DNA of 64,000 nucleotides, from the NCBI RefSeq assembly GCF_016901015.1, contig NZ_JAFEUP010000001.1, positions 496,001 through 560,000 of the forward strand, in the 5' to 3' direction. This DNA is from Zestomonas insulae (GTDB lineage: Bacteria > Pseudomonadota > Gammaproteobacteria > Pseudomonadales > Pseudomonadaceae). The stretch's first letter is position 1; each line of letters begins with the position of its first letter. This document shows positions 59,079 through 64,000 of this stretch, in pieces. The notes beneath the pieces are model-generated. The model had not been told where the DNA came from and made no database searches. It worked only from the letters and a program-made list of their open reading frames with translations. Position numbers and translations under genes: made by a program.

Positions 59079-60107
59079 TCAGGTGGTGAGCTTGTCGCGC
59101 TCGGCCTTGCGATAGTCCGCCGGCGAAACGCTGCGCAGCTGGCGGAAGGCGTGGCTGAACGCGCTGGAATGGGAGAAGCCCAGGGTCAGCGCGATGTTCA
59201 TGATGCTCAGGTCGGTGGAACGCAGGTAGTAGTCGGCCAGCTCCATGCGCACCGCATCCAGCACCGTGGAGAAGCTCTCTCCTTCGGCCGCCAGCTTGCG
59301 CTGCAGGGTGCGGGTCGACATGGCCAGCTTGCTGGCCACCGCCTCCAGGGAAACCTCGCCTTCGGGCAACTGCTCGATGAGAAAGGAACGCACCCGGCCG
59401 ATGGTGGAGAACGGCGCGTAGGAATGCCCCAGCTGCTGCTCCGCCTCGAGCAACATGCTCTTGTGCGCACGCAGGTCAGCGCCCTGAATCGGCAGATCGA
59501 GAATCGACTCGGCAAACCGCACCGCATTGGTCGGCTGGTTGAAGTGCACCGGGCAGCCGAAGAAGCGCTCGCACGCCTCGGCGGTCCCAGGGTCGGCGTG
59601 CATCATCCACACCTCGACCAGCGGCCCGTCGAAGCCGGCCAGCCAGCGCCCGTAGGCGGTCCAACCGGCCAGCACCAGTTCCACCTGGCTGATGCAGTAG
59701 GGCTCGAGGTCGGTGATGCGCCGATCTTCGAGGGTCACCAGGCCATCGGCCACGGTGATGAAGGTGCGGCTCGACGGGCTGTCGAAGACGATCTTGCCAA
59801 AGCGGCGGATCATCGACATCGAGTCGCGAATCGTCGGGCTGGTCATGGTCACGTAGCCCAGCCCGCCGTAACTGCCCGGCCGTACCGCGGCGCCCACCAG
59901 CAGGCCGAAATGCGCGATACCGCTGGCGCGGCAGGCCGCGGCGAGCAGCTCGCGCATGCGCTGCATGGGAATCCGCCGGATCGGGTCGCTGAGCTGCTCG
60001 GCGTCCAGGCCGATCTCCGCCAACAGTTGCGCCGCGTTGCAGCCGTGCCGTTCGGCGACATCGAGGATATGCGAGATAAAGGCGGCACTGACGGTGGCAG
60101 GGTGCAT
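59079..60107 (-). CDS. AraC-family regulator with AraC-binding-like N-terminal domain (OruR type)
   Basis: 342 residues. The N-terminal domain of the arabinose-binding-like class (FISHILDVAERHGCNAAQLLAEIGLD; HFGLLVGAAVRPGSYGGLGYVTMTSPT) is followed by the AraC HTH (VSLEAVASKLAMSTRTLQRKLAAEGESFSTVLDAVRMELADYYL, then IALTLGFSHSSAFSHAFRQLRSVSPADYR). Located 102 bp upstream of the hydroxylase gene on the same strand; may regulate it. Ligand unknown. Confidence 0.87.
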   Translation of the reverse strand: MHPATVSAAFISHILDVAERHGCNAAQLLAEIGLDAEQLSDPIRRIPMQRMRELLAAACRASGIAHFGLLVGAAVRPGSYGGLGYVTMTSPTIRDSMSMIRRFGKIVFDSPSSRTFITVADGLVTLEDRRITDLEPYCISQVELVLAGWTAYGRWLAGFDGPLVEVWMMHADPGTAEACERFFGCPVHFNQPTNAVRFAESILDLPIQGADLRAHKSMLLEAEQQLGHSYAPFSTIGRVRSFLIEQLPEGEVSLEAVASKLAMSTRTLQRKLAAEGESFSTVLDAVRMELADYYLRSTDLSIMNIALTLGFSHSSAFSHAFRQLRSVSPADYRKAERDKLTT

Positions 60108-60208
60108 TGCGGGGCGGTCTCAAATTCGGTGAAGGGCCTGAACCGGTCCTTTCTTGTCTACGCGGAATCTAACAAAGCCGCCGCGAAACTGACCAGCCAC
60201 CGCTCCGC

Positions 60209-60916
60209 TCAGACGCGCCCGACCACCGGCAGGCAGGCGCCAGTCACCGCGCTGGCCGCATCCGAGAGCAGGAACATCACCACCGCGGCGAGGGCCGCCG
60301 GCGTCACCCAGCGGCTGAAGTCGGCGTCCGGCATGTCCTGGCGATTGGGCGGCGTATCGAGAATGCTCGGCAGCACCGCATTCACCGTGATGCCAGCGTC
60401 CTTCAGTTCATCGGCGAGGCTTTCCGTGAGGCGCGCGACCCCGGCCTTGGACGCGGCATAGGCACCCATGCCGCAACCCGCCTTGCTGGCAGCCGCCGCG
60501 CCGATGTTGACGATGCGTCCGGCGGGCGACTGGCGCAGCGCCGGCAACGCCGCCTTGCAGGCAGTCACCGTGGTGCGCAGGTTGATCTGGTAGAGGAAGT
60601 CCCAGCTCAGCAGGTCGCCCTCCTCCAGGGTTTCCCAGCGAAAGCCGCCGGCCGCATTGACCAGGCTATCCAGGCGGCCGAAGTGCCGGTGGATCTGCGC
60701 CATGGCCCGCTGCGTGGCGTCACCATCGGTAAGGTCGGTTCCACCTAGCAGCAGCACGCGCTCCGGGGCATCCAGTAGCGCTTCCGTCGGTGCTGTGGCG
60801 CGATCGAGCATCACCACGCTCGCGCCGCGCGCCAGTGCCGCGGCGGCAATCGCCCGCCCCAGGCTGCCGAACGCGCCCGTCACCGCAATTACCCGTCCAA
60901 GCAGATCATTGTTCAT
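60209..60916 (-). CDS. Short-chain dehydrogenase/reductase
   Basis: 235 residues, classical SDR. Cofactor loop TGAFGSLGRAIA, NAAG (LVNAAGGF), catalytic Ser-region INIGAA and YAASK (residue about 163), PG-type tail replaced by ITVNAVLPSILDTPP. Possible oxidoreductase acting on a hydroxylated product from the neighbouring hydroxylase, but this is only context. ATG 60914-60916 begins MNNDLLGRVIAVTG. Confidence 0.85.
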   Translation of the reverse strand: MNNDLLGRVIAVTGAFGSLGRAIAAAALARGASVVMLDRATAPTEALLDAPERVLLLGGTDLTDGDATQRAMAQIHRHFGRLDSLVNAAGGFRWETLEEGDLLSWDFLYQINLRTTVTACKAALPALRQSPAGRIVNIGAAAASKAGCGMGAYAASKAGVARLTESLADELKDAGITVNAVLPSILDTPPNRQDMPDADFSRWVTPAALAAVVMFLLSDAASAVTGACLPVVGRV

Positions 60917-61029
60917 TGCCAGCTGTACCTCTGTTGTTATTTGAATGGCTGGCAGGTTAGCCAGGCACAGGAAGCCCGGCCTGCTGGCGGGCGCCATTTG
61001 CCATGCGCAGAGGCGCCAAACACCCCTGC

Positions 61030-61410
61030 TTAGCGCGCCAGGGCGAGGCGCGTCTGGTCGTCCTGGCGCACTGCGCGCAACGTCCACAGCCCGCCCAGGC
61101 AATCGATGGCGCCGAACAGGATCAGCAGCGGCTCGCCCAGCTGAAACGCCACGAACCCGGCGAAGGCGGCCAACACCAGCGCTCGCGAATACACGGTGGC
61201 GAGGAAGAACGCGCGCGACTCGCTGCCGGCCGCGAACCAGTAGTAGAGGCCGATGTTGAACGCCAGCACGCCGACCACGCGAATCCACACCTCGTGCGTC
61301 AGTGTCATGCCCATCAGCTGCAGCGGGAGGTTGGGCACCAGCACCAGAATCAGCCCGAGCAGGGCCAGGTAAACAGCGAACCACTTGAGCGTCAGCGCAG
61401 CCTTGGACAT
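61030..61410 (-). CDS. Small integral membrane protein of unknown function
   Basis: 126 residues with four hydrophobic segments (LKWFAVYLALLGLILVLVPNLP, VWIRVVGVLAFNIGLYYWFAAG, SRALVLAAFAGFVAFQLGEPLLILF, AIDCLGGLWTLRAV). GGTGA precedes the ATG at 61408-61410. No family recognised with confidence. Confidence 0.7.
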   Translation of the reverse strand: MSKAALTLKWFAVYLALLGLILVLVPNLPLQLMGMTLTHEVWIRVVGVLAFNIGLYYWFAAGSESRAFFLATVYSRALVLAAFAGFVAFQLGEPLLILFGAIDCLGGLWTLRAVRQDDQTRLALAR

Positions 61411-61630
61411 CGTCAACTCACCTTGCGAAGGATTGGGGCCAGGCGAGCACCTGCGGCTCGCTTGCAGTCGTCCGCAGGGTAGCCGTGCGCGTTTCCGCGC
61501 AGGTGCTCTAGGGCGCCAGATCGCATGCGCAGGGACGCCAGATTGCGCGTCGAGCACGCACAGCAAGACCAGCGCACAGGGTCGAGCACCAAAGCAGTTG
61601 TCGGGGGAGCGGTGAAAAACAGGGGGAGCT

Positions 61631-61707
61631 TGGTGTCCCAGAGAGGGGTCGAACCTCCAACCTTCCCCTTAGGAGGGGGATGCTCTATCCAATTGAGCTA
61701 CTGGGAC
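61631..61707 (-). tRNA. tRNA-Arg(CCT)
   Basis: 77 bp on the minus strand including encoded CCA. Acceptor arms GTCCCAG and CTGGGAC, D-arm GCTC/GAGC, anticodon stem TCCCC/GGGGA with loop CTCCTAA (anticodon CCT at 61671-61673), T-arm GGAGG/CCTCT with loop TTCGACC. Decodes AGG. It lies 7 bp after the phnN stop; no integrase is nearby. Confidence 0.96.
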
Positions 61708-61714
61708 ATTTGGT

Positions 61715-62305
61715 TCATTGCGAACCGGCCGGCATGTTAGCGAGCGGAGCGTCGTTTGTCATGCCGCGGTCGGCGAGCAGCGCCAGCAGGCGCTGTACCG
61801 TCTGCTCCAGCGGCCCGGAGTTGTCCAGTCGCAGCACATCATCGAATCCGGCTTCGAACAGCCGGTTGCGCGCCAGGCGCTTCTCGATTTCCGCTGCGCT
61901 CTCACGCCCACGCGCCAGCAGCCGACGGCGCAACTCGTCCGGGGCGACTTGCAGCAGTATTCCGCAGGCATCTGGATAGCGCTGGCGCACCTTGGCCCAG
62001 TGGCCGCGTGAGCCGTTAACCACGACATCGTCGCCCTGCGCCAACCAACCGTCGATCTCCGCCGGAATGCCGTAGGCCAGGCCATGCGCGCGCCAGCTCA
62101 AGGCGAACGCGCCCTGCTGCTCCATCTCGGCGAACTGCGCATGACTGACGGCGATGGCATCCTCGCCCGCCGCCTCGCCGGAACGTGTCACCACCCGCCG
62201 CACGATATGGCAGCCACGCGCCAGTAGAAAATCGCGCGCCGCCAACAACAGGCTATCCTTGCCCACACCTGAGGCGCCCATGAGATAGAGCAGTCTGCCG
62301 GCCAT
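61715..62305 (-). CDS. phnN: Ribose 1,5-bisphosphate phosphokinase PhnN
   Basis: 196 residues, guanylate-kinase fold. P-loop MGASGVGKDSLL at residues 9-20, RRVVTR and the HGLAYGIPAEID substrate loop. It makes PRPP from ribose 1,5-bisphosphate, usually inside the phn phosphonate operon. No other phn gene is present here, so it stands as a solitary gene next to the tRNA. Confidence 0.9.
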   Translation of the reverse strand: MAGRLLYLMGASGVGKDSLLLAARDFLLARGCHIVRRVVTRSGEAAGEDAIAVSHAQFAEMEQQGAFALSWRAHGLAYGIPAEIDGWLAQGDDVVVNGSRGHWAKVRQRYPDACGILLQVAPDELRRRLLARGRESAAEIEKRLARNRLFEAGFDDVLRLDNSGPLEQTVQRLLALLADRGMTNDAPLANMPAGSQ

Positions 62306-62383
62306 AGAAGTGCTTGGTTTCCTCGAAGAACCGCAAACGACTTTAGTGGGCTGTCGCCGCTATCGAAATACGGAATTACCTGT

Positions 62384-62444
62384 GTTTTGCCCAGTACGAC
62401 GCATTTCAGACATCCGGTACTGGCAAAACGCCTGCTTACCAGCC
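62384..62444. promoter_or_regulatory. Inverted pair of AmrZ-like operators upstream of amrZ
   Basis: GTTTTGCCCAGTAC (62384-62397) and GTACTGGCAAAAC (62417-62429) form an inverted repeat. The second copy continues as TGGCAAAACGCC, resembling the AmrZ site described upstream of P. aeruginosa amrZ. TTACCAGCC (62436-62444) resembles the algD AmrZ site. All lie about 155-215 bp before the amrZ ATG, consistent with autorepression. Confidence 0.6.
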
Positions 62445-62598
62445 AAAATGTGACACGTAATTGGCGTCAAATATCTGAGTGCAGTGCCGACGACAAATTG
62501 AGACATCGGTGGAACCGGCCAGCGCCATAGACTGTCGAATAATGACAATCTGGCTGCTTAATGCCAGTATCGCTCCCTTGAACTAACCGGTTTAACGT

Positions 62599-62925
62599 AT
62601 GCGCCCTATGAAACAGGCTATTTACTCCAGCCGCACGGCTGACAAATTCGTGGTCCGCTTACCTGAAGGTATGCGCGAGCGTATCGCTGATATCGCGCGC
62701 AACCATCATCGCAGCATGAACTCGGAAATCATCGCCCGTCTTGAGCAAAGCATGCTGCAAGAAGGCGCCCTCGATGATGATCTGAGCCTGAACCACGACC
62801 GCCCGGAGCTATCCCTGCATGAGCGCGAACTGCTGCAGCGATTCCGCCAGCTTTCCCGCCGTCAGCAGAACGCTCTGATTTCTCTGATTGCCCACGACGT
62901 CGAGATGAACGCCGAAGAGGCCTGA
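62599..62925 (+). CDS. amrZ: Ribbon-helix-helix regulator AmrZ
   Basis: 108 residues, near identical in design to P. aeruginosa AmrZ. The flexible N-terminus ([16 protein letters not shown]) is followed by the RHH strand [35 protein letters not shown] and a tetramerisation C-terminus ([35 protein letters not shown]). AmrZ represses fleQ and activates alginate and other genes. Thus a regulator of the flagellar cluster is encoded in the same window, 50 kb away. Confidence 0.97.
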   Translation: MRPMKQAIYSSRTADKFVVRLPEGMRERIADIARNHHRSMNSEIIARLEQSMLQEGALDDDLSLNHDRPELSLHERELLQRFRQLSRRQQNALISLIAHDVEMNAEEA

Positions 62926-62942
62926 TCTCCGCACGCAGCATC

Positions 62943-62978
62943 AATAAAAAAGCCGGTCTCGCGACCGGCTTTTTTATT
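62943..62978. terminator. Bidirectional terminator between amrZ and mgtE
   Basis: A perfect 36-bp hairpin: AATAAAAAAGCCGGTC, a TCGC loop and the complementary arm, with A- and T-runs on both sides, so it can stop amrZ (plus) and mgtE (minus). Confidence 0.95.
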
Positions 62979-62988
62979 GCGCCCTACT

Positions 62989-64000
62989 TCATAGTAGGAA
63001 CAAGGTCGCCAATCCGAGGAAGATGAAGAAGCCGCCACTGTCGGTCATGGCGGTGATCATCACACTGGCGCCCATCGCCGGATCACGCCCAGTGCGCAGC
63101 AGGGTCATGGGAATCAGCACGCCCATCAATGCCGCGAGAAGCAGGTTCAGGGTCATCGCCCCGGTCATCACCGCACCCAGCGACCAGCTGCCATACAGCC
63201 ACCAGGCGACCCCACCAATCACCCCGCCCCACAGCAGGCCGTTGATCAGCGAAACGCCGAGTTCCTTGCGCAGTAGCCGGCTGGTATTGCCGGTACCCAC
63301 CTGATCCAGCGCGATGGCGCGCACGATCATGGTGATGGTCTGGTTGCCCGAGTTTCCGCCAATACCCGCCACAATCGGCATGAGTGCAGCGAGCGCCACC
63401 AGCTTCTCGATGGAGCCTTCGAACACGCCGATCACCCGGGAAGCGATGAACGCCGTCACCAGGTTGATGGCCAGCCAGGACCAGCGGTTGCGAACCGACT
63501 TCCATACCGAGGCGAAGATGTCTTCTTCCTCGCGCAGACCCGCCATGCTCAGCACTTCGCTTTCGCTCTCCTCACGAATGAGGTCGACCATCTCGTCGAT
63601 GGTCAGACGACCGATCAACTTGCCGCTCTTGTCCACTACCGGCGCGGAAATAAGGTCGTAGCGCTCGAATGCCTGCGCCGCGTCATAGCCGTTCTCGTCG
63701 GGATGGAAGCTCACCGGATCGCTGGCCATCACTTCGGCGACTTGTTTGTCCGGATCGTTGACCAGCAGGCGCTTGATTGGTAGCACACCCTTGAGGATGC
63801 CGTCGTAGTCGACCACGAATAGCTTGTCGGTATGCCCCGGCAACTCTTTCAGGCGGCGCAGGTAGCGCAGCACCACCTCAAGCGTGACGTCTTCGCGGAT
63901 GGTGACCATCTCGAAGTCCATCAGCGCGCCGACTTCGTCCTCTTCGTAGGACAGGGCCGAACGCACGCGTTCGCGCTGCTGGGCGTCGAGCGATTCCATC
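62989..64000 (-). CDS. mgtE: Magnesium transporter MgtE (5' end outside window)
   Basis: The C-terminal ~337 residues are visible. The end of the N-domain is followed by two CBS domains (DVTLEVVLRYLRRLKELPGHTDKLFVVDYDGILKGVLPI; VMASDPVSFHPDENGYDAAQAFERYDLISAPVVDKSGKLIGRLTIDEMVDLI). Five transmembrane helices follow, with the Mg-pore motif PIVAGIGGNSGNQTITMIVRAIALD. The stop is at the low-coordinate end and the start lies beyond base 64000. It faces amrZ across the shared terminator. Confidence 0.93.
   Translation of the reverse strand, partial: MESLDAQQRERVRSALSYEEDEVGALMDFEMVTIREDVTLEVVLRYLRRLKELPGHTDKLFVVDYDGILKGVLPIKRLLVNDPDKQVAEVMASDPVSFHPDENGYDAAQAFERYDLISAPVVDKSGKLIGRLTIDEMVDLIREESESEVLSMAGLREEEDIFASVWKSVRNRWSWLAINLVTAFIASRVIGVFEGSIEKLVALAALMPIVAGIGGNSGNQTITMIVRAIALDQVGTGNTSRLLRKELGVSLINGLLWGGVIGGVAWWLYGSWSLGAVMTGAMTLNLLLAALMGVLIPMTLLRTGRDPAMGASVMITAMTDSGGFFIFLGLATLFLL

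Noticed and set aside
61631..61707. tRNA-Arg as an integration site of a mobile island
   Set aside because: No integrase, no second copy of the tRNA 3' end in the window and no composition break nearby.
62360..62548. 62-codon minus-strand frame between phnN and amrZ
   Set aside because: It overlaps the AmrZ-like operators, has no ribosome site and no similarity to anything I know.

Overview
The window is a high-GC gammaproteobacterial chromosome segment that I assign to Pseudomonas. The evidence is the gene content and order (fleQ-fleS-fleR, flgM-flgN-flgZ, cheV-cheR, amrZ, the bkd operon), close similarity to Pseudomonas proteins known to me, and many GG-N10-GC sigma-54 and TAAA-N15-GCCGATA sigma-28 (FliA) promoters. 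I see no insertion sequence, phage, CRISPR array or rRNA. One tRNA gene is present, tRNA-Arg(CCT).

Layout. (1) 1-8.3 kb, minus strand: an HptB-HsbR-HsbA-like signalling set follows fliJ, preceded in transcription order by the basal-body/export operon fliE-F-G-H-I-J. (2) 8.5-12.8 kb: the flagellar regulators fleR, fleS and fleQ. (3) 13.0-17.3 kb: the filament module fliT, fliS, fliD, flaG and fliC. (4) 17.6-26.0 kb: an eight-gene, tightly overlapping operon between flgL and fliC. It encodes a large TPR/SEC-C/GT41 glycosyltransferase, CDP-glucose synthesis (rfbF, rfbG), a 3,5-epimerase-like protein, a sugar C-methyltransferase, two hexapeptide acyltransferases and an SDR. I read it as a flagellin glycosylation island making a CDP-linked, C-methylated (branched), probably acylated 6-deoxyhexose. 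(5) 26.1-37.3 kb: flgL to flgB, in two transcription units (flgBCDE and flgFGHIJKL), each with a sigma-54 promoter. (6) 37.6-42.1 kb: cheR and cheV on the minus strand, and flgA, flgM, flgN and the PilZ brake flgZ on the plus strand. (7) 42.3-45.9 kb: sdaA, an OsmC-family gene, an AI-2E-family permease and bkdR. (8) 46.0-51.1 kb: the branched-chain 2-oxoacid dehydrogenase operon bkdA1-bkdA2-bkdB-lpdV. (9) 51.2-61.4 kb: accessory metabolism, with a GlxA-type AraC regulator divergent from an SDR and a periplasmic cupin, a DUF1329/DUF1302 envelope pair, a sterol-desaturase-family membrane enzyme with a small membrane partner, an AraC regulator, an SDR and a small membrane protein. (10) 61.6-64 kb: tRNA-Arg, phnN, amrZ and the 3' part of mgtE.

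How it fits together. FleQ (sigma-70-type promoter) with RpoN drives fleSR and the early operons. FleR with RpoN drives the hook/rod operons. FlgM holds FliA until hook completion, after which FliA promoters seen here at fliC, fliS and flgM fire. AmrZ, encoded 50 kb away, is known to repress fleQ, and HptB/HsbR/HsbA tunes FlgM. Most notable observations: the CDP-branched-sugar glycosylation island with its unusual glycosyltransferase, an 11-bp G homopolymer inside flaG that could make it phase variable, an inverted pair of AmrZ-like sites upstream of amrZ, a possible leaderless sigma-54 transcript for flgA, a repeat-rich spacer splitting fliG from fliH, and a 38-codon leader ORF before bkdA1.
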